A stretch of DNA of 64,000 nt from Nitrospira sp. Ga0074138 (GTDB lineage Bacteria; Nitrospirota; Nitrospiria; Nitrospirales; Nitrospiraceae), in assembly GCA_001464735.1 (NCBI GenBank), contig LNDU01000034.1, positions 107,213 to 171,212 of the forward strand. Reading direction: 5' to 3'. The notes under the pieces are model-generated. The model was not told where the DNA came from, did no database searches, and saw nothing but the letters and a program-made list of their open reading frames with translations. Of this stretch, positions 9,170-17,794 are shown one piece after another; the first letter of the stretch is position 1, and every line of letters begins with the position of its first letter. The translations under genes and the position numbers were made by a program.

Positions 9170-9478
9170 TTATGTCAGGACATAGGTAAGCCCTGCCCCA
9201 CCGATGAGCAGGAAGATCAGCCAGCGAAGCAAACCCTCTCGCGCATTCGCTTGAGTTTCGTCGATTCGATTCTTGAGGGCTGGCTGTGACTGGAGATACG
9301 TATCAATCACATCCTTGGCTTCATGCAATCCGATGTTCCGTTCCAGACGAACGAGTTTGATGGCTTCCATCCTGTGGCCTTGCCACAGTGCGGCCATCGT
9401 TGCTGGCGGAAGCGTGAGATTCCGTGGAGGAGCTGTCGGGACTTCGGAGATGGAAGGCAGAAGTGATGACAGAGGCAT
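9170..9478 (-). CDS. L7/L12 C-terminal-domain-like protein with C-terminal membrane anchor
   Basis: 102 residues. Residues 28-65 (MAALWQGHRMEAIKLVRLE, then GLHEAKDVIDTYL) resemble the C-terminal domain of ribosomal protein L7/L12, whose core reads IEAIKxVR...GLxEAK. A single transmembrane segment, LLRWLIFLLIGGAGLTYVL, closes the protein. It is not L7/L12 itself: the N-terminal dimerisation domain and hinge are missing, and a membrane tail is added. Proteins of this layout occur as uncharacterised genes in many bacteria. It is followed by the small two-helix membrane protein. Confidence 0.7.
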   Translation of the reverse strand: MPLSSLLPSISEVPTAPPRNLTLPPATMAALWQGHRMEAIKLVRLERNIGLHEAKDVIDTYLQSQPALKNRIDETQANAREGLLRWLIFLLIGGAGLTYVLT

Positions 9479-9635
9479 AGGCTGAAACCCAGCCTAGCAC
9501 CTTCGCTTGAGCGGCCGAAGGGAAACCGAAGAATTGACGAAAGGGATCGATGGTCCACTCACCCCACCCGTCTAAATTTCTTCTCTTGCTTCGCATTTTG
9601 GAGGTCTGGTCGTAGGATGGTTATCGGAGGTGTGT

Positions 9636-10481
9636 GTGTATCTTCGATTGCTCTCAATCCTATTGGCAGCCCTTATGGAGAGTTTCTGGGAGACGGCTGG
9701 TATTGCTGAGACAACCAGAACCACGAATGAGCTCATCGGGCCTGTTCGCAGTGTGACGATCAAGAAACTGGGCTACTCCGCAACGGAAAACTACGATCGT
9801 GCCGGTCACCTTATCGAGGCTGTCATCGACATGGCCCATGCCAATACTGCCACGTATACCCTGTTTCGGTACGACCAGGCTGGCCATCTCCAAGAAGAAC
9901 TCGTGCTCGATCCCAGCGGGAGACTCATACTTCGAAAACAGATTGTGTATGCACAAGACGCAGAGGGCCGCGACAGCGCGTCTGTGACGACCTCGGAGAA
10001 CGGTGGTTTTCAGCATGCCGAGTTTTCTCTGTACGACCAGCGGGGCCACCTCTGGGAACAATTGTGGGTCGACGATTCGATCGCCTACAAGAGTCTGTTT
10101 GACGTATTCGGGCGGCGCATTTATTCCGCTCGGTACAGCAAGGGCGAGTTGTTCAGTGAGTTGAAACACCAATATGACGCGTGGGGACGGCTACAGGAGC
10201 TCGTCATTTACAATGGGCACGGGACTGTGTCTGGTCGGGTCGCGAACGACTATGACGACATGGGAAGACGGGTGCGAGCGACGACTGAAGCGTTTGGCCA
10301 GGATCAGCAACAGCAACAGAAGTGGATCACGACCTATGAGTATGATGACATGGGCAACTGGATCAAAGAACTGACCGCAGAACACTCTTCTCCGTCACCG
10401 AACGCTACGGCTTCCGCTCTTCCGCTCGTGCAAGAACGCCTGATTCAGTACTACCGTCTCACCGAGAACACGACTCCATAA
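9636..10481 (+). CDS. Exported YD-repeat-like protein
   Basis: About 281 residues. The GTG at 9636 is preferred over 9630 because the sequence GGAGG at 9626-9630 then sits at a proper distance. A hydrophobic N-terminus (YLRLLSILLAALM) suggests a signal peptide. The body has at least five short YD-type units: NYDRAGHLIEAV, RYDQAGHLQEE, LYDQRGHLWEQ, QYDAWGRLQELV and DYDDMGRRVRA, with EYDDMGNWIKE at the end. This spacing is typical of the RHS/YD-repeat superfamily. A full RHS core and a toxin tip are absent, so it is a small secreted or periplasmic beta-structured protein of unknown role. It is transcribed alone, divergent from the 9478 gene. Confidence 0.75.
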   Translation: MYLRLLSILLAALMESFWETAGIAETTRTTNELIGPVRSVTIKKLGYSATENYDRAGHLIEAVIDMAHANTATYTLFRYDQAGHLQEELVLDPSGRLILRKQIVYAQDAEGRDSASVTTSENGGFQHAEFSLYDQRGHLWEQLWVDDSIAYKSLFDVFGRRIYSARYSKGELFSELKHQYDAWGRLQELVIYNGHGTVSGRVANDYDDMGRRVRATTEAFGQDQQQQQKWITTYEYDDMGNWIKELTAEHSSPSPNATASALPLVQERLIQYYRLTENTTP

Positions 10482-10587
10482 GAACTGCTCCTTCATCGAG
10501 TCCAGCCAGGCACGTTTTAGGGACCTGGCTCTTGAGGTCTGAGCGCTCAACTCAAAGCTATGAGGGGAGGTCTCGTGGAATAGTCAG

Positions 10588-11190
10588 TTAAACGGCAGAC
10601 AGGCTGTGGTCACGACGAAACGCGGGAGCGTTGTGGGAAGGGACTGATCCCTGTTCTTGTTGTTGACGGAACGCGGATATGGCAATGGTTTTCTCCATAT
10701 GTGTAAGACCGGAAACTTGAGAAGCGGCTCGTTCAAACTCAAGTAGAGTCACATTCTTCTGACTGCGAAGCCATTGAAGAAATGGTTTCCAAACTGGCTC
10801 AAAGTGATGGAACCACCAGTCTGGCGATATATCTTCTTCTACTACATCTTCTCTTGATGACGCTCGTAAGGCCTGAAGTTGTGGCATGGGGCTACGTGTC
10901 ATCTCGTTCTGATGACGCTTCGTAGCCGTTAGCTGATGTAGAAGAACAATTCGTTCGTTCGGTTTTAGGTTATCCACAATTTCCCCATACCGCTCTGTAC
11001 TGCACACTGAATTGCTTGAAGTGCTAAGCAATTCAGGTGCCAGATACGTAATATTTCTGTTTGCTCTGGTATGTGAGAGATTCATCATAGAGGGTGTGAC
11101 GCGATTGTATGAAATCGTATCCATATGTATTATTTTGGGACACTGATTTCTTTCGCGTTTGACTCCTCGTTTCGAATTGAGCAGACTCAT
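10588..11190 (-). CDS. Hypothetical protein in an AT-rich island
   Basis: 200 residues, no family recognised. It starts after a reasonable ribosome site (CGGAGAA then ATG). The first half is polar and Asn/Ser/Arg-rich. The second half has a tryptophan-rich segment, PDWWFHHFEPVWKPFLQWL, followed by a predicted helical region ending in RDHSLSAV. Base composition here and in the following 500 bases is clearly more AT-rich than the surroundings, suggesting recent acquisition. Upstream lie two short palindromes that could be operators (see the 11191-11665 entry). Confidence 0.5.
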   Translation of the reverse strand: MSLLNSKRGVKRERNQCPKIIHMDTISYNRVTPSMMNLSHTRANRNITYLAPELLSTSSNSVCSTERYGEIVDNLKPNERIVLLHQLTATKRHQNEMTRSPMPQLQALRASSREDVVEEDISPDWWFHHFEPVWKPFLQWLRSQKNVTLLEFERAASQVSGLTHMEKTIAISAFRQQQEQGSVPSHNAPAFRRDHSLSAV

Positions 11191-11665
11191 TTCTCCGATA
11201 AGATTTAGAGAATGGCCTATGTTCTTAAGAGTCTGACGCAGATTCTATTTCACGCATGATGATATTATACGTACATGAACTGTTTCGTTATTGGACACTC
11301 ATGCTAAATTTTCAAACACGATATGACCCATATCATCGTCTAATGTGATGTGCTTACCACATGGAATGCGAATTATCATGAAGACGTACCTAGATGTTGC
11401 GGACAATCCAGCTTCTTCATAGTGTTTCATCCTGAAACACTTCTCAAGTGTACGAGGTTCGACGAATCAACCTTTTCATGCACAATCGAATGTATGTTGA
11501 AGTCAGGCGTTGACATGGACCATAACAGATCTCTCTGTATCGCATAGAAGACATAGGGAATGGGGCTGATTGCCCTCTGGAATTTCAAACCTTCCCTTGA
11601 TGGTTGTGGAGCAGATGTACTGGAGGAAGGCGACTCTTTTGTAATGAAACAGCTCTGCAAGCTGT
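11191..11665. promoter_or_regulatory. AT-rich intergenic region with two operator-like palindromes
   Basis: No gene is supported in these 475 bases. Two near-perfect palindromes stand out: GATATG-ACC-CATATC at 11320-11334 and AGTGTTTCA-TCC-TGAAACACT at 11421-11441 (nine-base arms, three-base centre). The neighbouring regulator ends at 11666 and has a Fis-type DNA-binding domain, which commonly binds such spaced dyads upstream of sigma-54 promoters. No convincing GG-N10-GC sigma-54 promoter was found beside them. The link to that regulator is an inference. Confidence 0.4.
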
Positions 11666-12757
11666 TTAAGAGAGCTCGTGCACCGGTTCCAATGGGGCAC
11701 CCACCGGAGAAGATTCAGGCGATTTCCCGCGCCTGCTCTCCTGCGCGGAGAGTGTCGCGGGTTTCTTGGACTTGGTTCTGAAACCAAGAGAATGCGGGGT
11801 TGCGGCGGGCACAAACTTTTCAAGTCCAAAGGCTCGCAGTTTCCGATACAAGGTCGAGCGGCTTACTTCCAAGTCTCTGGCCACCCGGGTCAAGTTCCCT
11901 CGATGTAGACTGATCGCCTTCACCAGCAACTCCATCTCAATCCGACGGTGAGCGGTCCGCAGGGAATCCAGTGAGTCCACCGTTTGGAGTTCTTCGCCGG
12001 CCAGATCTAAATCTTGGGGAGTAATCTCCACCCCCTCCGCCATGACGACGGCTCGTCGGACCCGATTGCTGAGTTCCCGCACATTTCCTGGCCAGGAGTA
12101 GGTACGCAGCACGTCAACGGCCTGGGCGTTATAGCCTTGAATAGGCTTGCGGTAGGTCATGGCGGCCTGCTTGAGAAAGACCATTGCCATGAGTAAGGTG
12201 TCCTCGCCACGGTCCCGTAGCGGTGGCAGATGAATGCGTAACACGCCAAGCCTATAATAGAGATCTTCCCGAAAGAGGTTCTTGTCGATTGCCGTCTTTA
12301 GATCGACATTGGTTGCGGCAAGAACACGCGCATCGACATGGAGGGTCTCTTGCCCCCCAACCCGTTCGAAGGTGCCAGCTTGTAAAAAACGAAGCAGCTT
12401 GACCTGTAGGGTGGGCAGCAGATCGCCGACCTCATCAAGAAACAATGTCCCGCCAGCTGCCGCTTCCAGTTTGCCCTTTTTTTGTTGGACGGCTCCTGTG
12501 AAGGCGCCGCGTTCATGACCGAATAATTCCGATTCCAATAAGGTTTCCGGGATGGCTCCGCAGTTGATCGGCACGAATGGTCCGTGCTTCCTGAGGCTTC
12601 GATCATGGATTGCTTGCGCAGTCAATTCCTTGCCCGTGCCTGTCTCGCCGGTGATCAGCACCGGCATCTCGGTGGTCGCCATCTTCCGAACCAAGTCAAA
12701 GACTGCGCAGATGGCGGGACTCGATCCCACCATTTCGTTCACGGTTTCCACAAACAC
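11666..12757 (-). CDS. Sigma-54-dependent transcriptional activator (AAA+ and Fis HTH, no receiver)
   Basis: 363 residues. The AAA+ domain begins almost at the N-terminus: Walker A GETGTGKE near residue 37, the sigma-54 contact loop GAFTGAVQQKKG near 83, Walker B GGTLFLDEVGDL, and the sensor region REDLYYRLGVLRIHLPPLRDR. A Fis-type helix-turn-helix follows (NLTRVARDLEVSRSTLYRKL, about 290-310), then a 50-residue polar Ser/Pro/Lys tail. These proteins melt sigma-54 promoters using ATP hydrolysis. The usual N-terminal receiver, PAS or GAF domain is missing, so activity must be controlled by expression, a partner protein or the tail. Its target genes are not evident. Confidence 0.88.
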   Translation of the reverse strand: MFVETVNEMVGSSPAICAVFDLVRKMATTEMPVLITGETGTGKELTAQAIHDRSLRKHGPFVPINCGAIPETLLESELFGHERGAFTGAVQQKKGKLEAAAGGTLFLDEVGDLLPTLQVKLLRFLQAGTFERVGGQETLHVDARVLAATNVDLKTAIDKNLFREDLYYRLGVLRIHLPPLRDRGEDTLLMAMVFLKQAAMTYRKPIQGYNAQAVDVLRTYSWPGNVRELSNRVRRAVVMAEGVEITPQDLDLAGEELQTVDSLDSLRTAHRRIEMELLVKAISLHRGNLTRVARDLEVSRSTLYRKLRAFGLEKFVPAATPHSLGFRTKSKKPATLSAQESRRGKSPESSPVGAPLEPVHELS

Positions 12758-13168
12758 CTCCCCGGTGTGGATTCCTGGAATGACATCTCTAAGATCTTGT
12801 CCTCCTCAATCACGTCTCCACGATACGGTCCTGCATGGCCCTCACCTCAATAGGCCTGAATGGCCTTATTCTAAATCATGGTCTTGGTGATGAATGGAAT
12901 CATGCCGTGCTAGTTAAGCCGATACTCGATACGGATAGGTCTGGTTTATACTACAAAGAGGCACTATGGCTCTAGTCAAAGTACTTGCTCCGTTCTACTT
13001 ATCACTCAAAATCTCCGCATAGCGTCTTATCTTGATACATAACATTGAATGTGAGGCAGTAATTAGTGCCTAATAGCCCTGTTGTGTATTTTTATTTAGA
13101 GATGAATGGCTCTAGGTTTGTCTCAAATGGGAGGTGTGGTGCATATTGCTCACCATGGTATAAGGAGG
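12758..13168. other. Intergenic region upstream of the sigma-54 activator
   Basis: About 410 bases with no supported gene. It should contain the activator's promoter. An imperfect dyad (AATAGGCC-TGAAT-GGCCTTATT, 12849-12870) lies about 90 bases upstream of the activator start codon and could be an autoregulatory site. The right half runs into the transposase remnant. Confidence 0.35.
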
Positions 13169-13514
13169 ACGGATGAACATCTCCTGACTGTCACGCGCTA
13201 CGTGGAGCGTAATGCGCCGCAGGTAAAACTGGTCAGAAAGGCCAAAAACAACTGGCTATGACCAAGCTTGAAGCGCTGAACGAAGAGAGACGTGAACCTC
13301 ACCGCGTGGCTGAGTAACTGGCCGGTCGACCTTTCACGGAATTAGGTCGTGCAGGTAGTCGTCTTAAATTGGCGAGGAGTTAGAGGCTCTTGAGAGCCCG
13401 TATAGCGTGGCCTCCCATTTTGGCGAGGAAGGTTCGCTGAACCGCATGGCGAAACGGTTTTGGATGGAATCTACGTACGAGGCCGCGGGCGTCAAAGAGT
13501 CTAGACACCCTTAA
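13169..13514 (+). pseudogene. Remnant of a REP-associated tyrosine (Y1) transposase
   Basis: Two stretches match the conserved C-terminal half of IS200-like/REP-associated transposases. TDEHLLTVTRYVERN, followed by KLVRKA, starts at 13169. A segment ending in RMAKRFWMEST and then VKES is in another frame and ends at 13514. Between them a third segment reads WLSNWPVD, like the SPWPVDRP part of the family. Several frame changes, no start codon and no HUH catalytic motif are present, so this is a dead fragment. Confidence 0.75.
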
Positions 13515-13599
13515 CGTCTCTAACTGCCCCTGCCCTCCCAATGTGGGATACCGCACCACATGGTAGCTGTGTACAATCAGTCTCCATCACGGAGACGCA

Positions 13600-13977
13600 A
13601 TGGCCCAGTTTCCTCATACACGCACCTACAAACGGTTCCCCTTCCATGCTCCGCTCATCATAGGTGGCGAATCCCATATCTGTGAGGGGATGCTTCGAAA
13701 CCTTTCGATGGATGGTTGTTCGATCGTGTGCGATCGCGAATTGGCCCTTGACTGCAAGGTGCGCGTGAATCTGCTCTTGCCGGATCAGACGTCGTCCTTA
13801 CCCATTGAGCTGGGCCGGGTAACCTGGGTGCAGGGCCGTGAGTGTGGAGTAGAATTTATTCAGCTGGCGTTGCACGCAAGGTTGCGCCTCAATCGTACGC
13901 TGCGAACCGCACTCATTCAGTTTCTTAACGCTCCCAAGAATCGAGAGTTACCGGAACATACCGTCTCCGGCTTGTAA
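13600..13977 (+). CDS. PilZ domain protein (c-di-GMP receptor candidate)
   Basis: 125 residues making one PilZ domain. The N-terminal motif appears as TRTYKRFPFHAPL (in place of RxxxR), and the second motif is NLSMDGCSIVC (usual D/NxSxxG). A beta-barrel follows (VRVNLLLPD, LGRVTWVQGRECGVEFIQL). The reduced first motif (YKRF) keeps an arginine but not the classical RxxxR spacing, so c-di-GMP binding is likely but not certain. It fits the c-di-GMP cassette at 18.9-27.9 kb but is not linked to it in an operon. Confidence 0.85.
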   Translation: MAQFPHTRTYKRFPFHAPLIIGGESHICEGMLRNLSMDGCSIVCDRELALDCKVRVNLLLPDQTSSLPIELGRVTWVQGRECGVEFIQLALHARLRLNRTLRTALIQFLNAPKNRELPEHTVSGL

Positions 13978-14099
13978 TCGCTGGTCTCTGTACGGTGTCA
14001 TTATCCCGCGTCGGCCATCCCTCGGTCTTCCGAGTCTAACCGTGGTACTCAGAAACGGAACGTTTTACGAAGGGAACAGCGATTAAAGGCAATCGCACG

Positions 14100-14828
14100 C
14101 TACAGATTCTTCGGCCACAATGAACCCAACTCCGGGTACTTCGCGCGATAGTCGGCGTGACTGGCACGGATGACCTTCCGCGCTTCCTCCCGTCCATATA
14201 CACTGGTGATTTCTACTTTGTGATGTGTCGTCCCTGGCGCGCTCTTATAGGTCAAAAAATAATGCTGCAGGCGATCCATGAGTGCCGACGGACATTGTGA
14301 AATGTCCGTGAATCCTCCGTACACGGCATCGTCCCGCATCACGGCGATGATCTTGTCGTCGGCTTCACCGCCGTCGGCCATGCTCAATCCGCCGATCGGC
14401 AGCGCTGTGAGGAGGATGTCGCTGTGGGGAATGCTCTTTTCCGACAACACGCAAATATCAAGTGGATCGCCGTCTCCGACCATGCCCTTGCGGCGAGCTC
14501 GTTTGGCAAAGATGCCGGCGACTTGGTCTCCTGAGTAGGTCTGCGGAATGAGTCCATAGTAGACGGGACAGAAGTTTGAAAACCGCTGCGGCCGATCCAC
14601 CTTGAGAAACCCGCTGTTCTTGTCCACTTCATATTTGACCGTGTCGGTCGGGACGATTTCAATGTAGGCCGTGACCACATCGGGAGCCTCTTCCCCGATA
14701 GACACGCCGTGCCACGGGTGCGCCTTGAACATCAGCCCGAGCAGACGTTGAAAGGGGTCGCTCCCTGCGCGCATCTCGGCTGTCTTATCTGTATCCTCTC
14801 CCCTTCCCTTTCCCTTCCGCTCTTTCAT
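14100..14828 (-). CDS. ppa: Inorganic pyrophosphatase
   Basis: Hydrolyses pyrophosphate to two phosphates in the cytoplasm. The start at 14828 (MKERKGKG) is preferred over 14900 because the sequence GGAGGGGAC directly precedes it. The product is then about 242 residues, with the family I features KYEVDKNSGFLKVDRP, CPVYYGLIPQTYSGD and the metal-binding signature GDGDPLDICVLSE. The C-terminal half (HYFLTYKSAPGTTHHKVEI, YGREEARKVI) is longer than the E. coli enzyme, as in several non-proteobacterial family I enzymes. It is a stand-alone gene. Confidence 0.94.
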   Translation of the reverse strand: MKERKGKGRGEDTDKTAEMRAGSDPFQRLLGLMFKAHPWHGVSIGEEAPDVVTAYIEIVPTDTVKYEVDKNSGFLKVDRPQRFSNFCPVYYGLIPQTYSGDQVAGIFAKRARRKGMVGDGDPLDICVLSEKSIPHSDILLTALPIGGLSMADGGEADDKIIAVMRDDAVYGGFTDISQCPSALMDRLQHYFLTYKSAPGTTHHKVEITSVYGREEARKVIRASHADYRAKYPELGSLWPKNL

Positions 14829-15339
14829 GTCCCCTCCGGTTCTTTTCTGAATATCTTGGCGAATTGCAACGCTTCTGAATCGTGCCCCAGTATCTCCCAA
14901 GATGTTGGCGGGAGCAATGACTTCCGAATCTTAGATGGGGGGAGGTCGAGAAGATCTGTGATCCACAGCTGCTTGGACTAGCCGGGGACCTAAGCCCGAG
15001 GCGCCTTCTCTGTGGGTGTAGCGAGTGTGTTGTCTTGCTTGCGATGTTGTGTCGAAGGTCTCTCAGTTTAGAGGTCAGCTTGGTCGGCATCTTCTGCGGT
15101 AGATCGAGAATGCTCCGATCCGTTTTGATTGGAAGCGTGATCATCGACGGAAGATTGCTGAGGCATCATCTCGGGAGAGTCGTTTGACGAACCCGCAGGG
15201 CGTGAAATCAGCTGACAGGGTCCGCTCTTGAGGGGGCAACAATGTAGCCCTTGAGGAACAACGGAAGTCAGGGTACACTGAGCTTCCTGCGCTCTTCCCA
15301 AACCCAAGTACGGTACAGTCATCAGAAGGAGATTATTGT
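14829..15339. other. Intergenic region between ppa and the rhodanese gene
   Basis: About 510 bases. A minus-strand open frame at 15068-15322 (84 residues with a CCPLKSGPC cluster) could be a small protein, but it has no ribosome site and its start sits on the promoter/leader of the plus-strand rhodanese gene. I do not call it. An AGAAGGAG sequence at about 15323-15330 is the rhodanese ribosome site. Confidence 0.4.
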
Positions 15340-15807
15340 ATGAAGACCATGAATGGGTTAGCCCTCTGTTTCGTCTCTGCCCTCATCGGCCCCTCCCTGT
15401 CCATATCTTCTCCCGCTCTCGCTCAGGGCCTCCCACCGGCCGTCAAACAGAACGTTCAAGTCGCACCGAAACCTGTCAAAACCATCGGTATGGAAGAGTA
15501 TCGAAAGATCGTCGAGAATCCTGGACCAGCCTTGATCGTCGATGTCCGTGAGCCTCGAGAATATGCAGCCGGACACGTCCCAGGTGCGATCAACATTCCC
15601 CGCGGCGTGATCGAATCCCAAATCTGGAACCACGTCGGATCTGCGGAGAAAGCCGATGTGGAACGCCCGATTGTGCTCCAGTGTCAAAGTGGAAAGCGTG
15701 CGACCCTTGCTGCTCAAACCCTTGGTGAGCTCGGATTCACGCAGACCTCTGCGGTCATCATGAGCCTCGACGAATGGAAAACATCCGGTAATCCTTTCGT
15801 GAAGTAG
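15340..15807 (+). CDS. Exported rhodanese-like sulfurtransferase
   Basis: 155 residues. The N-terminal signal peptide ends near ALA-QG (residue 29). A single rhodanese domain follows, with VDVREPREYAAGHVPGAINIP (about 66-86) and the active-site loop LQCQSGKRAT, where Cys is the likely sulfur acceptor. It should act in the periplasm, moving sulfur or handling thiols. The ribosome site AGAAGGAG lies nine bases before the ATG. It is followed after 37 bases by the ABM monooxygenase gene, probably in one transcript. Confidence 0.9.
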   Translation: MKTMNGLALCFVSALIGPSLSISSPALAQGLPPAVKQNVQVAPKPVKTIGMEEYRKIVENPGPALIVDVREPREYAAGHVPGAINIPRGVIESQIWNHVGSAEKADVERPIVLQCQSGKRATLAAQTLGELGFTQTSAVIMSLDEWKTSGNPFVK

Positions 15808-15844
15808 TCGTTTAGGTATTCAGATCCCAACTGTGGAGAATCCC

Positions 15845-16147
15845 ATGAGCGTCGACCGCTCTCTCTGTGTGATTGCCCGTGCGAAGGCAAAGACTGAGCA
15901 GGTGGCTCAAGTGCGAGAAATCCTGACCGCCTTAGTTGATGCGACTCGCCGGGAACCTGGCTGTCTCAGCTACGAGCTCTTGCAGAACCACGACGATCCG
16001 ACTGATTTTGCGTTTGTCGAACGATGGGCCAGTCCGGCAGCAGAACAGGCCCATTTTGTGACTCCCCACCTGTTGGCCACGTTGCAGCAGTTGGCCGGTC
16101 TTCTGGCATCTGAACCTCAGATCTGTCGATACGGTGTCGTGCGATAG
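15845..16147 (+). CDS. Antibiotic biosynthesis monooxygenase (ABM) family protein
   Basis: About 100 residues. The ATG at 15845 (MSVDRSLCVIARAKAKTEQ) is chosen because GGAG lies six bases before it; a GTG at 15833 is unlikely. The ferredoxin-like ABM fold is recognisable from LCVIARAKAK, REPGCLSYELLQNHDDPTDFAF and VERWAS...HFVTPHL. Members include YgiN-like quinol oxygenases and many orphan proteins, so the substrate cannot be named. It sits between the rhodanese gene and the epimerase gene on the same strand. Confidence 0.85.
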   Translation: MSVDRSLCVIARAKAKTEQVAQVREILTALVDATRREPGCLSYELLQNHDDPTDFAFVERWASPAAEQAHFVTPHLLATLQQLAGLLASEPQICRYGVVR

Positions 16148-16257
16148 GTGGCTGTATAGGTCGCTCTCTGTCAGAACGAAGACCTGGATGGGACATCCAG
16201 AGATTCCCCTCCAAGATCGACGTTGGCACAACCGCACCCGCACGGAGAACCCAGACG

Positions 16258-17202
16258 ATGACACTGGTGACGCCAGACACAGAACTCACTCTCTCGTACC
16301 ACAATCAGCGAGCTGTCGTATCCCCCTGGGGCGCGTCGTTACGACGATACTTCTTTATTGATGCAGACGGGCAGGAGATCGATATTGTCTGGGGCTATTC
16401 GGGTGGCAGCGGAAAACGAGGCGGACAGGGCGACGTGCTTATCCCCTTTCCCGGCCGCATCGGAGATGGGCGCTACTCCTTCGATGGGCGGCAATTCCAG
16501 CTGGAATGCAACGATAAGGAAGCGCCGAACGCCATTCATGGGTTCGTTCGCAGTCTGCCGTGGCAGGTGCAGGATGTTCACGCAAGCAAGGTGACCTTTG
16601 AGATTCGTCTCGATGCTGAGACGTACACTGGACGAGGCTATCCCTTTTCATTGGCCATCTCAGTGATGTATGACCTCGGTGCCTCTGGGCTTACTTGCAC
16701 ATTCACCGTGAAAAACCTCGGGCAACAGGCAGCGCCAGTCGGAGTCGGATTTCATCCCTACTTCACCGTTGGAACGTCTGTGATCGACGAGGCTGAGGTT
16801 CAGATCCCGGGAGCCGCCTATGTGGAATTCAACGAGCGGCTTGTTCCAACAGGCAAGATTCTGAGCGTGACCGGTACGCCGTGGGACTATCGACGATTTC
16901 GTGAGATCGGTCGTCAACGCTTCAACCATTGTTATGTGCAGCTCGAACGCGACACACAGGGAATGGCCACGGCATCCCTGCGTCATAAGGCACGCGATCG
17001 AGCGATCGACATTACAATGGATCACGCGTTTTCCGCAGTGGTCGTGTATACCGGAGATGCCATTGCCGACGCGCCACGAGCCGCACTTGCCATCGAGCCG
17101 ATGACCTGCGCGAGTGATGCATTCAATCATTCGGACTGGGGGCTGAAGCGGCTCGTTCCCGGTGAGACATTCTCAGGACGTTATACCGTGCGGCATCGAT
17201 GA
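16258..17202 (+). CDS. Aldose 1-epimerase family protein
   Basis: 314 residues of the galactose-mutarotase-like beta-sandwich. Family marks include RIGDGRYSFDGRQFQL, NAIHGFVRSLPW (the first catalytic-site His), GVGFHPYFTVG (the second His), and a C-terminal AIEPMTCASDAFNH with the conserved glutamate. These fit GalM/YihR-like enzymes that interconvert sugar anomers. No sugar catabolic operon accompanies it, so the specific sugar is unknown. It is the last gene of a same-strand run with the rhodanese and ABM genes. Confidence 0.88.
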   Translation: MTLVTPDTELTLSYHNQRAVVSPWGASLRRYFFIDADGQEIDIVWGYSGGSGKRGGQGDVLIPFPGRIGDGRYSFDGRQFQLECNDKEAPNAIHGFVRSLPWQVQDVHASKVTFEIRLDAETYTGRGYPFSLAISVMYDLGASGLTCTFTVKNLGQQAAPVGVGFHPYFTVGTSVIDEAEVQIPGAAYVEFNERLVPTGKILSVTGTPWDYRRFREIGRQRFNHCYVQLERDTQGMATASLRHKARDRAIDITMDHAFSAVVVYTGDAIADAPRAALAIEPMTCASDAFNHSDWGLKRLVPGETFSGRYTVRHR

Positions 17203-17303
17203 ATCGAGCGGAACCGTGGTGACGATCCTCAAGCAGGAAACGTGGTTATTCCACGTGAGGAGAATGGTGCGCGAAGCTGGCGCGCTCCCTCGCAGACGCT
17301 CTC

Positions 17304-17687
17304 TCAGGCAATCATTCGAAGGTTGGAAGGCTTGCCGGTGATCAGGGTGCGGCAGAGCTGGCCAAGCTTGAACTGCACCTCATCAAAGGACTCCCCTTGC
17401 ACAACAGAGTCGGGATAGCCCTCCAGATGGCCTCGCCATTTGCCTTGATCCTGTGAGAGAAGATATCTTGGTGTATCCAAGTCAGGAAGGCCTGCCTTGG
17501 GTCGTCCTATGCGGGGAATCTCTCGAGAGCTTTTGGTGGTATCACGGCTCAGCTGTTGAACCTTGAACTGCAGCTCATCGAATGACGCCGCTTGTATTTC
17601 GCGGTCGGGAGAGCCCTCCGGATAGGCGCGCCACTTGCCCTGATCTTGCCAATACACCCAATTTGGTCGTTCCATGTTGGCGATCAT
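17304..17687 (-). CDS. Tandemly duplicated HicB-like domain protein
   Basis: 127 residues made of two copies of a ~45-residue unit: DQGKWRAYPEGSPDREIQAASFDELQFKVQQL and DQGKWRGHLEGYPDSVVQGESFDEVQFKLGQL (quoted here with interruptions: DQGKWR, EGxPD, QxxSFDExQFK, QL). The unit resembles the small beta-alpha fold of HicB-type antitoxins (EGYPDxxxQGESFDE). No HicA toxin or DNA-binding segment is adjacent, so it may be an orphan regulator. It is convergent to the epimerase gene. Confidence 0.65.
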   Translation of the reverse strand: MIANMERPNWVYWQDQGKWRAYPEGSPDREIQAASFDELQFKVQQLSRDTTKSSREIPRIGRPKAGLPDLDTPRYLLSQDQGKWRGHLEGYPDSVVQGESFDEVQFKLGQLCRTLITGKPSNLRMIA

Positions 17688-17794
17688 AGCGAGGCGTTCA
17701 AGATCTGACCAGTAATTTCAAAATTTTTACCGATTTAGGAATCCGTGCTTCTGCCGTCGCAGGCATACATTCCTGACATGGCGTCTAGACTGAC

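Noticed and set aside
11267..11310. Possible sigma-54 promoter (GG...GC) near 11294
   Set aside because: The spacing between GG and GC is eight, not the required ten bases.
15068..15322. 84-residue minus-strand frame with a CCPLKSGPC cluster, possible metal-binding peptide
   Set aside because: Its start codon lies on the ribosome site and leader of the rhodanese gene, it has no ribosome site of its own, and no family resemblance was convincing.
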